From positions 486,964 through 550,963 of the forward strand of contig NZ_NAPS01000003.1 in assembly GCF_004323185.1 (NCBI RefSeq): a stretch of DNA of 64,000 nt, in the 5' to 3' direction. This document shows, one piece after another, positions 30,920 through 40,264 of this stretch. Every line of letters starts with the position of its first letter. Position 1 is the first letter of the stretch. This DNA is from Westiellopsis prolifica IICB1. Lineage in GTDB: Bacteria > Cyanobacteriota > Cyanobacteriia > Cyanobacteriales > Nostocaceae. The notes beneath the pieces were generated by a model, which worked only from the letters and a program-made list of their open reading frames with translations, did not search any database and was not told where the DNA came from. The position numbers and the translations under genes were made by a program.

Positions 30920-33900
30920 TTAAAACGCAAGTACAGCAGTCGGCTTTGCAGATGTCTCGACAAGAGCATTTAATAATGATTGTGGCCAAGGAGTTGCTAT
31001 AGGAGTGCCATCAGCGAGGTGCTTGACCCACAATACTTGTTGTTGTCCAACATGTAGTTTTTCTGTAGTACCATCTTTCTGTTCGCGGAAAAATTCTAGA
31101 TTGAACGTAGCTCCACACTCTGAAACAGACTCTACATAAAGAAGAACACGAATTTTATCAAAAGGCATTGCTTCTCGCAAATAATTCATTTGGCTGTAGA
31201 GACAAATCATTTCTCCTTCAGACTGAGAAATCATTAAGTATTCAGGAGCAACCGAGTAAAGGAAGAGGTCTAAAATTCGACCTTGCCAAATGAAATAGTT
31301 GCTGTAGTAAATATTACCAACTAAGTTTGATTCTTCTAAGGTTGTTTGGAAGAGTTCAGACTTGATTAATCTGCCTTGACGGTTATCGTCTGAGGAAGCA
31401 TGGTAGACAGTAGTGCCAGAATTGAGATTAGACAGAGATGCAGGTAGTGTGGGCAGAGTTGCAATCGTTGATTGTTTGAGATTGAGAGTAGCTGGTTGTT
31501 TAGCACCAAATTGTTGCAGATATTCTTGGAAGTATTTGGGAAATAACTGAGATGAAGCTGTTCCATTACTACCTTTATGTACCCAAGTTGCTTTGACTTG
31601 TGCGATCGCCAAACGCTCTAGAGAATTATTTGGCAACACTTTACAAAACTCAATGTAGGTATCAAAAGAGGAACCAACTACATCGCCTAGCCAGCAGCGT
31701 GCTTGGATTGTATCGTAGGCAGTAGCTTCGCCTACTACTCGCAAGCTCACAGTTTTAGTCAATAAACTCCAATCACCATCTTGGAAATCTGTCAACATCT
31801 GTGAAGCAATACTTTTCATTGGTAGTTCACGAATTTTTCCGATCCAATTAAAGTATTGTGAAAAGTATACGTGGTGGCTGATACTAGCGCTTTCTCTCAA
31901 GCTGACTTGAAAACTTTGTTCAAAAACTGGTTGTCCTTGAGGGCCATGGTTCTTAGCAATACTTAAAGTTGATGATTTTGTTTGTTCTTGAGGTTGAGGA
32001 ACAATGATCGCAATCATTCTTTCGGGAGGGCGAGTCAACTTCACCGGTATGGTAATGATGTAATAATCTCCAGAAGAAGTTTGACTTTCTAGTAGTACTG
32101 CGTCTTTCTGTTTGGCTACAAATCCAAAATTGGGTGGCGCTTGGTCAGTAACATTGAGGATAGCTTCGACTGCTGACCAGATACGAGTTCTAGCTGTTTG
32201 TGTTGTGTCTCCCTGCTGAATTAATTGATTTACTAGCGGGCGATAAGAGTTACTTAGCTGACTTATTTCATCATCTTCTGATTGATGGACTGGTTGAATG
32301 TGACATCCTTGGGGATTTTCTCCAACTGTGCATAGATAGTAGCGATCGCAACCAGACAAAGATAAATAGATTGCACTTGAACTATTCTCTTTGAATGTAA
32401 ATTTTCCACAAGCAAGTGCTGCTTCAAGATCAAAATCTATTTCCTCTTGTGGGTTTAACCCTAACATCTGCAATGCTTGAGTTACAAGCGAATGCTTTTG
32501 CTGTTGTTCTTGTTGAGGAGCATATCCGAGAGTAACAGTTGGTTGATTAATACCAAATCCTGGGAACGTAGTATTGAGCAATTTTTGCAGATGGCTGCGA
32601 TCGCGAGCTTCAGGAACAGCTAATTCAACTGCTGTGGGATTTTCTGGGTGTTCTTCCAAAATCCGTAGGCGATAACCAGTAATTCGCTCTACTATATATC
32701 CCTGTTCATCAAAAGCCACAACCTCACTGATATACTCACGTCCTTCTAGTTTTTGTAAAACGACATTAACAATTCTTGATGGTTCCTGTGGATTTGGACT
32801 GGGGAATAATTCAATCTGATCAATTTGCACAGGTAAACAAATGTGCTTGGGAATCGTTAACTGTACAGACTGAAGCAAAACATCCCGGAAATAGGGATCA
32901 CCCAAGAGAATGTAACTATCTTGACCAGGAGCAAAACTATCTGCTAAAAGCTCAGTTACAGAACTAACATAGGAACGGAAAACACTAGTTTTTTCATTCA
33001 GCGAAAAGATACTACCCATCCGTTGGAAACGCGTACCCTGGAAAAGCAAATCTCCGTACAGGTCTTTTAAAGGTTCTATATCCAATGCTTGACCTAATTC
33101 CAACGCCGTTTTTGCTGTTTGTGTGGGCTGACCCAGCACTAAAGTAGCAGCAAAATGATCAGACGTAAAACCGCTTTGCTCAGTACGAATTCCGACTTTA
33201 ACTCGTGTTTCTCCATAGGGATTAACTTCCAAAACCTCAGCATGAAGCTCAATTTCGGTTCCGTCTGTAGGGTGAACAACTATAGGACGTCTTAAAGAAA
33301 TATCTTCAAGTCGTACAATTGCAGGTTGTTGTTGACCAGTGACATAAGCAGTAACTTGTGTCATCGCTTCCAAACCAAATACAGTCGGGAAGAGGTATGA
33401 ACCACGCCATACATGATCCTGGACATAAAGGTCTCGTTCTAAGGTCAAACGAGTTCGAGTCACTAATTCTACACAGGGTTCCACATAAAGTACTTGGTCA
33501 ACAAACCGAAGTCCTGTTGATAATGGTAAATCTACAGGAGACCAAGTATCCAGACCGCCTAATTTCGCTGCAATTACAACTTGTGAGACTCCAGGATCGT
33601 AATTAAAGAGTTTGAGAAAGCGATCGACACCTTCTTGGGTAGGAATAGCACCGATACCCATACGTTCTAGATTTTTGACGCTACCCATGCGCGCACCCAT
33701 ACCAACTTCACCCCAAACACTGTAAGCTAGGGAAATAGTTTGAGTTGTAGGATACTTATTTGCAAAGTTCTTAAACAGAAGTGCTAGAGACTCGTTCGCA
33801 AAGGCATACCATGTATTACCAGGCATTCCTGTGACTCCAATAATGGAGCTAAAAGCAACCAAAAGTTTAGGAGGATTTGCAGCTAAAGCCTGTAAAAGAT

Positions 33901-36016
33901 TGTAAGCTCCCAGAAGTTTTGGTGACACTTCAACTACAGCTTCATCAACCTTGACTTGTTCTACTCGACGCGGTTTATTTAGACCTGCGCCATGAATTAC
34001 TCCTGTAATTGCGCCTAATTCATCAGTAATTTTTGTAACTAACTCAGATACAGCTTCAGGGTTAGTAATATCACAAGAGTAATAGCGACAAGTTAATCCT
34101 TGCTCGGCAAACCTTTCTAAGGTGCGTGTAATCTCGTTTGTACCATCTTTTGGAGCAGGAGAGCTTCCAACTAAAGCCATTTTGGTACCGACGAATTGAG
34201 CAAGAGCTAAGGCACATTCAGCAGTAATACCCTTTGCTCCTCCAGTCACAAGGATGACATCATCTTTTGACCAAGAAATTGCTCGTTGAGTATAGCTATT
34301 TGGCTGTTGAAGACGGTGTTGAGGTACTAAGCGCACTAAATTAGCGTCATAGCCAACCGTAGATATAGGTGTGTTTCCTGATACTTCGCTAATCACCAAG
34401 TTAGCAGCAGAGCTAGCTTCAATTTCTAGAGCTAAGTCTACTACTCGGACTCGCAGATCTGGTCGCTCAAAATGTAAACTGCGAGCAAACGCAGCAGCAC
34501 AACAGACTTCTGGAGCAATTGTTTGAACTTCGTTACCAAAACGACCGCCACCAAATTGTACGTATGCAATGCAAGTATTACCATCTTTTTTCGCAATTGT
34601 GGCAATACTTTGTAGACGTTCTACCATTGACTTGATTGGTAGAGGCGATCGCTGTTCTTGAGAGCTTGTTTGTGGTAAAATCGCGAAATAATGAGAGAAA
34701 TCTTTTGGTAAAGATTGCTCATTAGCATAAATTTGCTGGTAAGTGACTTGCTCAACTTGCGCCCCAAAACCAAGGAGTTGATTGCTCAAAGCAGTAACTA
34801 CCAGATTTTCTAAGACATCAGCAACAACTAATACTCTGGCTTGAGACCAGTTTTCTGTTGCTTGTGGAGCAGCTGCTTGAGCTATATACTCAACAGCGAA
34901 ATTTCTTACCCAGTCAAAACTTTGTTGAAAGTTAGGAGCAGATACTTCAGGAGTCTTTGCTGTTGTTGCAACTGGAGCAGTCGCTTGATTTACCTTTGGT
35001 TGGGGATTTTTTGCTTTTTCAAAAACTGCTGCGACATCGGCCAAGGTTGAATTAGCTAGCGCGGAAGCGTCTATTTGACCTCCAACACCAAATTGTTTAG
35101 CCGCAGTAGCAATAAATTCCGCAGCTTTAATAGAATCTAGATTCAAATCATCTAGTAAGCGTAGCTCCAAAGATAAGGTTTCTTGGGGGAAGCCTGTTTT
35201 TTCTTCAACTAGCTTTAACAGGAGTTGCGTTAAGTTAACTGACTCCTGTGCAGATTCTGTACTTGCAGATAGCTGTGTTGTTGGAGCCGATTGTGTGTTC
35301 TTCTCCTCTGGCATAGCAGAGCGAATAACTGTTGCGATTTCTTGTAAAGTGGAGTTATTCAAAGCGGAAGAGTCAATTGTACCAACAACACCAAATTTTC
35401 TGGCAGCAGTAGTGACCAATTCACTCGCTTTGATGGAATCTAAATTTAAATCGTCTAAAAGTTTTGCTTCTGGGGTAACGATTTCTTTTGGATACCCGGT
35501 TTGCTGAACTACTAAATCTACTAAAACGGTTTCAACATCTGGGGTATCCTGACGAGAGTTAGTTGTTTGAGTAACTTCCTCTCTATCGATTACAGCAGTG
35601 TTAGAATGATGCTTGCCATTGGTAGAAGCCTTACCGTTACCGTTACCATTGTAAGCAGCTAGCCCATTGGTTTTAGCCTTACCGTTACCGTTACCGTTAC
35701 CGTTGTAACCAGCTACTCCATTGGTTTTAGCCTTACCGTTACCGTTACCGTTACCATTACCATTACCATTACCATTGTGAGCAGCTAGCCCATTGGTTTT
35801 AGCCTTACCGTTACTGTTACCGTTACCGTTACCGTTACCGTTACCGTTACCATTGAGGATAGTCGGATAATGCCGATTTCTCAAGTGTGGCAAACTTTGT
35901 AAATCTGCGCGGATAACGCGAGCTAAAAATGAACTACGTTGGGAAAAGTAACTCGATAAAAACTCAATCAGTTCTTCTCTTGGCAAAGAGTTTGACGAAT
36001 GGCTGAAATTATGCAT
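30920..36016 (-). CDS. Iterative type I PKS subunit: ACP-ACP-KR-DH-hotdog-hotdog (enediyne-PKS related)
   Basis: 1698 residues. Order: an N-terminal helix shared with the end of the KS-AT protein (10-45); an Asn-Gly-rich linker (55-135); two ACPs with LDDLNLDSIKA (Ser194 and Ser295); an inactive-KR-like half and then KR with TGGAKGITAE (591-600) and a Ser/Tyr/Asn triad in SSIIG...WYAFANES (about 724-741); DH with catalytic His in VQDHVWRGSYLFPTVFG (His868); and two tandem hotdog domains (about 1375-1480 and 1558-1668). The last, LEESNLVGNIYYSNYFIWQGR, closely resembles enediyne thioesterases such as CalE7. It reduces and dehydrates a growing polyketide, so a polyene chain released by the hotdog domains is expected. 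No fused PPTase. Confidence 0.87.
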   Translation of the reverse strand: MHNFSHSSNSLPREELIEFLSSYFSQRSSFLARVIRADLQSLPHLRNRHYPTILNGNGNGNGNGNGNSNGKAKTNGLAAHNGNGNGNGNGNGNGKAKTNGVAGYNGNGNGNGKAKTNGLAAYNGNGNGKASTNGKHHSNTAVIDREEVTQTTNSRQDTPDVETVLVDLVVQQTGYPKEIVTPEAKLLDDLNLDSIKASELVTTAARKFGVVGTIDSSALNNSTLQEIATVIRSAMPEEKNTQSAPTTQLSASTESAQESVNLTQLLLKLVEEKTGFPQETLSLELRLLDDLNLDSIKAAEFIATAAKQFGVGGQIDASALANSTLADVAAVFEKAKNPQPKVNQATAPVATTAKTPEVSAPNFQQSFDWVRNFAVEYIAQAAAPQATENWSQARVLVVADVLENLVVTALSNQLLGFGAQVEQVTYQQIYANEQSLPKDFSHYFAILPQTSSQEQRSPLPIKSMVERLQSIATIAKKDGNTCIAYVQFGGGRFGNEVQTIAPEVCCAAAFARSLHFERPDLRVRVVDLALEIEASSAANLVISEVSGNTPISTVGYDANLVRLVPQHRLQQPNSYTQRAISWSKDDVILVTGGAKGITAECALALAQFVGTKMALVGSSPAPKDGTNEITRTLERFAEQGLTCRYYSCDITNPEAVSELVTKITDELGAITGVIHGAGLNKPRRVEQVKVDEAVVEVSPKLLGAYNLLQALAANPPKLLVAFSSIIGVTGMPGNTWYAFANESLALLFKNFANKYPTTQTISLAYSVWGEVGMGARMGSVKNLERMGIGAIPTQEGVDRFLKLFNYDPGVSQVVIAAKLGGLDTWSPVDLPLSTGLRFVDQVLYVEPCVELVTRTRLTLERDLYVQDHVWRGSYLFPTVFGLEAMTQVTAYVTGQQQPAIVRLEDISLRRPIVVHPTDGTEIELHAEVLEVNPYGETRVKVGIRTEQSGFTSDHFAATLVLGQPTQTAKTALELGQALDIEPLKDLYGDLLFQGTRFQRMGSIFSLNEKTSVFRSYVSSVTELLADSFAPGQDSYILLGDPYFRDVLLQSVQLTIPKHICLPVQIDQIELFPSPNPQEPSRIVNVVLQKLEGREYISEVVAFDEQGYIVERITGYRLRILEEHPENPTAVELAVPEARDRSHLQKLLNTTFPGFGINQPTVTLGYAPQQEQQQKHSLVTQALQMLGLNPQEEIDFDLEAALACGKFTFKENSSSAIYLSLSGCDRYYLCTVGENPQGCHIQPVHQSEDDEISQLSNSYRPLVNQLIQQGDTTQTARTRIWSAVEAILNVTDQAPPNFGFVAKQKDAVLLESQTSSGDYYIITIPVKLTRPPERMIAIIVPQPQEQTKSSTLSIAKNHGPQGQPVFEQSFQVSLRESASISHHVYFSQYFNWIGKIRELPMKSIASQMLTDFQDGDWSLLTKTVSLRVVGEATAYDTIQARCWLGDVVGSSFDTYIEFCKVLPNNSLERLAIAQVKATWVHKGSNGTASSQLFPKYFQEYLQQFGAKQPATLNLKQSTIATLPTLPASLSNLNSGTTVYHASSDDNRQGRLIKSELFQTTLEESNLVGNIYYSNYFIWQGRILDLFLYSVAPEYLMISQSEGEMICLYSQMNYLREAMPFDKIRVLLYVESVSECGATFNLEFFREQKDGTTEKLHVGQQQVLWVKHLADGTPIATPWPQSLLNALVETSAKPTAVLAF
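35630..35852. repeat. In-frame hexamer repeats encoding an Asn-Gly linker
   Basis: On the - strand GGTAAC-type hexamers give (Asn-Gly)n runs. They are arranged in about three larger units, each with KAKTNG(L/V)A(A/G)(H/Y) followed by NG repeats. Unit length is a multiple of three bases, so copy-number change keeps the frame. Position in the protein: about residues 55-135, before the first ACP. Confidence 0.9.
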
Positions 36017-36021
36017 GATTT

Positions 36022-39000
36022 TTATTTACCCTCATTTTCTCCGTTGTTGGATACCATAATCGGTAGACTTTCCAAGTCCGCTTGGATCAAGTTGGCTAAA
36101 AATGAACCACGTTCGGCAAAATAATTGGATAGCATAGATTCCAACTCTTCTTCTATTTGCCAAGGACGTGCTAAATCTGCTCGCTGTTCTGGTTCATATT
36201 CAGCGTTGAGTATTTGTCTCATTTCCAGCAAATCTCCAGCAGTTAGCATATCGGAGAATGGTTTTGCAGGAGGAATTTGCAGAGGACGTTCACAGGGATT
36301 TTCGATGAAAACACGTTGAGAAGCTGGAATGAAAGTGCGTACAAGTCGATTTTCGTAAAGTGCATTCCATTTAATTTCACCACCATGAACAAAGAAACTG
36401 CCTAAAAAGGTGTTGAGGTCTTGATCACGGTCTGGCTTTGATTCTAAAGGAAAACATTGGGGTTGTTGCTGTTCAGTGATGGCATTAGCTAAATTAGAAA
36501 GCACTTTACCAGGGCCTACTTCTACCATGAGATCACATTTTGATGCGATCGCTTTGACTGTGGAGATAAAATCTACTTGGGAAATGACCTGCTGAGAAAA
36601 ATGTTCACGCAGATTTAGTCCTGGCTGGACTAACTGACCATTCACACTGGAGAATAAATCTACGGAAGTTGCTTTTAGTTCCTGGGGAATTGGTGCATTT
36701 GCTTGTAGATATTCCGCAGCTTGGGAGACAAGTTGAGAATGAAAAGCATTAGTAACAGGTAAAACAGTGGTTTGGATATTTTGGTTAGTAGCAAGCTTGA
36801 CAACAGCTTCCACGCTAGAGCGATCGCCAGAGATCACAGTCTGTTTTGGACTGTTGATATTTGCCACTACCACATAACCATTTACTTGTTGTATTAGCCG
36901 TGTCGCAACTTCCGAAGAGCAACCAAGACTAGCCATGATCCCAGCATTATCTTCAGACGCAGACATCGCCTGTCCTCGCACTGTGGCTAAACAAAGCAAG
37001 GATTTTTCGTCAAATGCTCCAGCACAGGCGAATGCACTCAGTTCACCAAGACTATGACCACCGACTGCTACAGGTTGAATACCAAGACGTTCGAGATAAT
37101 GCTTCCACAACAAAGAAGCAAGACAAATAGCTGGTTGAGCAACTTCAGTTTGTGCAAGCTGTTTTGACCATGCTTGTAGCTGTTCTGCATCTACAGAATG
37201 TTCCAGAAAACGATAAATTAACTCACTAACTGGCTTAACTCCTAATTCCTCTAGAGATGTATTTGCTTGGTTAACTATTTCTCTAGCCCAGTCGTAGCGT
37301 TCCACAAGTACGCGAGCCATATTTAACTTTTGAGAACCCTGACCAGGAAACAGAAAAGCAACTCGGTTGCGTTTGACGTTATTCGAGATCCAAACTTCTT
37401 TTTCAGGAGAAACAACCACCTCTCCAACAGCTGGAGGTCTATCGTTAAGCATTTGTTCGAGTTGTTTGAGGCGCTGGATCAATTCTTCTGGCGTACCAGC
37501 AACCACAGCAGATCGAACTAGCTCTTGAGATTTGATTTCATTGCTAAGTTTTGCTGCTAAATCCAGAAGTTCGGCGACACTAATTCCTGCTGCTATTTCT
37601 CTAACGCTTTGAGTACGTTCAAGTAAAGCTTGAACAGAAACTGCACTCAAGACAAATAATTCTGTGTCTTGGTGAGAAACTAGCAGCGCTTGTTCAGCTA
37701 TCGATGGTTTCAGGCGGGGTGTAGGAGCATCTCCAGATTCAATGGTAATGTGGCAATTTATACCTCCAAATCCCATCCCAGAAACACCTGCTCGAATCTT
37801 TTCTGTCTGGTTGCGGATTTCTCCCTGGATAATCGGGTAAACAGACAAAGCAGATTTTTCCAGCACTGGATTTAGTTCTTGACAACCTGCGGTTGGAGGT
37901 AGGATTCGCTGGTTAACACCCATAACCGCTTTAATAAAACCACCCACGCCTGATGCTGCTTTGGTATGTCCCACCAAGGATTTGAAGGAAGTTATACCAA
38001 TTGTACGAGGTTTTGCCTCGCCTTCGATACTCATGGCTAGTGCGACAGCATCTAATTCTGTGCGATCGCCCAGAGGTGTACCTGTTCCATGTCCTTCGAT
38101 AAAATCAACGCTGTGTAAACTATAACCTGCTCTATCATAGGCACGACGGATTGCTTTTGCTTGACCAGTTTTAGAAGGTGCTGTAATTCCACCTTTACCA
38201 TCAGATGAAATTCCCCAACCATTGATCACTGCATAGATATAATCTCCATTTGCTTGAGCATCTTCTAAACGTTTGAGAACCACAAAACCACAGCCTTCAC
38301 CAGGAATAAAGCCATTAGCGCGGCGATCATAAACGTTCATATCCTGGGTAGCAAGCGCACCAGCTTTAGCAAATCCAATTAATTCAAATGTGTCTAAGCT
38401 GACATCTACACCGCCGGCTAATGCCAAGTCAAGGTCGCCGTTAGTTAAAGCTGTAGCAGCTGTTGCTATGGCTATGAGAGAAGAAGCGCAAGCTCCATCT
38501 ACAGTATATCCACCACCATCAAAATTATAAAAGTTACAAACGCGACCAGCAATAGTATTGGAAAGACCAGCAGCTAATGCATCCTCAGTTACTGGTGGGA
38601 ACACAGACTTATAAACTTCTTCCATTGTCTCTAAAAGGGTTTCCACAATTCCTTGTGGTAAACCTTTTACTTGTGCAGATACACGCAGAACTTTCTCCAC
38701 ATATGGCCAGCGTAATCTAATTGAACTGGCTCGTGATTGCTCTCCTGTCAAAGTATTTCCGAGAATAACTCCTGTGCGTTCAGTGGGAACACTATCACGA
38801 GCATATCCAGCATCTTTTAAAGCTTTGTCAGCGACTTCTAGAGCTAACCAATGGACAATATCAGTATGCTCAAAAGTCTTTTTAGGAATTCGCTTACCCA
38901 TCCAGTCAAATTCAAAACCATCTATTACACCTGCACGTGTACCATAGGTTTTGTCTGGCGCTAGAGGATCTGGATCGTGATACTCAGATAGTGGTAATCG

Positions 39001-39156
39001 TTGATCTGGTAATTGTCTGAACTGGCGTCGCCTTGCTAATATATTTTCCCAGAGTTGTTTGAGGTCATTAGCGCCAGCATAGTGACAACCCATACCAACT
39101 ACAGCGATCGCATTCTTAGAAGTTGAAGATTCTATTGCAGATGTTGTTATTTTCAT
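36022..39156 (-). CDS. Iterative type I PKS subunit: KS-AT (enediyne-PKS related)
   Basis: 1044 residues. The KS (about 15-475) has active-site Cys in DGACASS (Cys223), EGHGTGTPLGDRTE (His356) and VGHTKAASG (His397). The N-terminal pattern GMGCHYAGANDLKQLWENILARRRQFRQLP is typical of the enediyne/PUFA-type KS group. The AT (about 598-930) has FPGQGSQ, GHSLGE (Ser702) and NAFHS, which favours malonyl-CoA. The C-terminus (about 1000-1035) carries LSNYFAERGSFLANLIQADL, matching LSSYFSQRSSFLARVIRADL at the start of the next protein. Only five bases separate the two genes, so translation is coupled. The pair corresponds to one enediyne-type KS-AT-ACP-KR-DH synthase split in two. Confidence 0.9.
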   Translation of the reverse strand: MKITTSAIESSTSKNAIAVVGMGCHYAGANDLKQLWENILARRRQFRQLPDQRLPLSEYHDPDPLAPDKTYGTRAGVIDGFEFDWMGKRIPKKTFEHTDIVHWLALEVADKALKDAGYARDSVPTERTGVILGNTLTGEQSRASSIRLRWPYVEKVLRVSAQVKGLPQGIVETLLETMEEVYKSVFPPVTEDALAAGLSNTIAGRVCNFYNFDGGGYTVDGACASSLIAIATAATALTNGDLDLALAGGVDVSLDTFELIGFAKAGALATQDMNVYDRRANGFIPGEGCGFVVLKRLEDAQANGDYIYAVINGWGISSDGKGGITAPSKTGQAKAIRRAYDRAGYSLHSVDFIEGHGTGTPLGDRTELDAVALAMSIEGEAKPRTIGITSFKSLVGHTKAASGVGGFIKAVMGVNQRILPPTAGCQELNPVLEKSALSVYPIIQGEIRNQTEKIRAGVSGMGFGGINCHITIESGDAPTPRLKPSIAEQALLVSHQDTELFVLSAVSVQALLERTQSVREIAAGISVAELLDLAAKLSNEIKSQELVRSAVVAGTPEELIQRLKQLEQMLNDRPPAVGEVVVSPEKEVWISNNVKRNRVAFLFPGQGSQKLNMARVLVERYDWAREIVNQANTSLEELGVKPVSELIYRFLEHSVDAEQLQAWSKQLAQTEVAQPAICLASLLWKHYLERLGIQPVAVGGHSLGELSAFACAGAFDEKSLLCLATVRGQAMSASEDNAGIMASLGCSSEVATRLIQQVNGYVVVANINSPKQTVISGDRSSVEAVVKLATNQNIQTTVLPVTNAFHSQLVSQAAEYLQANAPIPQELKATSVDLFSSVNGQLVQPGLNLREHFSQQVISQVDFISTVKAIASKCDLMVEVGPGKVLSNLANAITEQQQPQCFPLESKPDRDQDLNTFLGSFFVHGGEIKWNALYENRLVRTFIPASQRVFIENPCERPLQIPPAKPFSDMLTAGDLLEMRQILNAEYEPEQRADLARPWQIEEELESMLSNYFAERGSFLANLIQADLESLPIMVSNNGENEGK

Positions 39157-39250
39157 TGGAGGTCTAGTTTAATAAAAGACACTGATTTTTGCTGTATTGT
39201 GTGATTTCCACTCCATATTCAGTTGACACTCATCTGGAGTGGAGAGAATG

Positions 39251-39763
39251 TCAACACCCAAGTCCCTCAACTAATTTGCGGGTAACGAAACTGGCAAAAA
39301 TTTCGATGTCATCAGGTTTCGACAATGGTAATTGACCATCAATTAACAACATTGCTAGACCATGAACTAATGACCAAGCAACCCATGCAATCTGTCTGGG
39401 TTCTCCAGCTCTGATAACTCCAGCGGTTTGTCCCTCCACAATAATGTTTACCAATCCCATAAATGATTGCTGACTTACTTCAGTCAGAGATGGATACTTA
39501 TTACTATCACTTGGGAAAGTTCCAAACATGACTCGGTAATTAGAAGGATGCTTGCTTGCATATTGTACATAAGCAACGCCACAGGCTTCTAAGCGTCTTA
39601 GCGGATGTTTGGGAGATTGTTCAACTGCAACTTTAAGAGCTTGCATTAATCCCAAAAATCCCTCTTTTGCGACAGCAGCTAAAAGCGCTTCTTTATCCTC
39701 AATTTGAAAATTGAAAGCTGTAGTAGAGATTTGGTCTTCTATTTGAGTTATTTGTGGATTCAT
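39251..39763 (-). CDS. TetR-type ligand-binding domain without HTH
   Basis: 170 residues. From DKEALLAAVAKEGFLGLM onward it fits the TetR family: this segment normally follows the recognition helix. HPLRRLEACGVAYVQYASKHPSNYRVMFG and AWVAWSLVHGLAMLLIDGQL match the WHG-type C-terminal domain. The roughly 45-residue N-terminal HTH is missing and replaced by about 20 unrelated residues. The ATG has a good RBS (GAGGAGC), and no HTH remnant is visible upstream in any frame. It cannot bind DNA alone; it may act as a ligand sink, an anti-repressor by heterodimer, or be decaying. It lies directly upstream of the KS-AT gene on the same strand. Confidence 0.8.
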   Translation of the reverse strand: MNPQITQIEDQISTTAFNFQIEDKEALLAAVAKEGFLGLMQALKVAVEQSPKHPLRRLEACGVAYVQYASKHPSNYRVMFGTFPSDSNKYPSLTEVSQQSFMGLVNIIVEGQTAGVIRAGEPRQIAWVAWSLVHGLAMLLIDGQLPLSKPDDIEIFASFVTRKLVEGLGC

Positions 39764-40046
39764 TGCTTTATTTGCTCCTCATGATTATGTTGCTAAAATC
39801 AGGAATGTACAATTTTTAGATAGTTCCAAAGCTAAATGGGGCATATTACTTTACATAGGGTATTTATCAATTGCCAATGGAACTATTTTATTGCTATGGA
39901 AATTTCAATCAATTTACTAAGATACAGAGAGTATGTGTTTCTTGTTTATTGTCCATACTTACTTTTATAAATAGTTTAAAGAGGATTATTCAGAATAACA
40001 ATTGAAACTTTTTATAAAAGATAGGATATTTTTTTCATATATAGAG

Positions 40047-40156
40047 TAGACCTCTTGCAAAAATATTTTTAACCCACCTTAACCCTAAGCGTAAACGGGG
40101 AGGGAACTAAATCTTTCCCCCGTTCACGGGTTCATTCGACTTTTGCAACAGGTCTA
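40047..40156. mobile_element. MITE-like element, TIR TAGACCTSTTGCAAAA
   Basis: Ends TAGACCTCTTGCAAAA (40047-40062) and TTTTGCAACAGGTCTA (40141-40156) are inverted repeats with 15 of 16 matches. The 110-bp element has a GC-rich middle resembling the centre of the 25871 repeat (ACGGGGAGGG). No coding capacity. Confidence 0.7.
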
Positions 40157-40182
40157 GTCATCCTAATTTATTCAGAACAACA

Positions 40183-40215
40183 AGAACCCCGACTTTTTGA
40201 ACAAGTCAGGGTTCT
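40183..40215 (-). terminator. Hairpin downstream of the DevBCA-like operon
   Basis: Arms AGAACCCCGACTT (40183-40195) and AAGTCAGGGTTCT (40203-40215) pair with one mismatch around a 7-base loop, about 50 bases past the ATPase stop on the - strand. The following - strand sequence is T-rich (TTGTTGTTC) but has no clean U-run, so a terminator role is likely but not proven. Confidence 0.5.
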
Positions 40216-40264
40216 GAATAAATTTCCACAAATTCAGATAGGATAGCTATACACAAGCAATGTA

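Larger units (their letters stand above)
39764..40264. other. Intergenic region between DevA-like gene and TetR-like gene
   Basis: About 500 bases, no gene. It contains one MITE-like element (40047-40156) and a hairpin (40183-40215) just past the stop of the ABC ATPase gene. The part near 39780-40040 is AT-rich and is the likely promoter region of the PKS operon. Confidence 0.6.
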
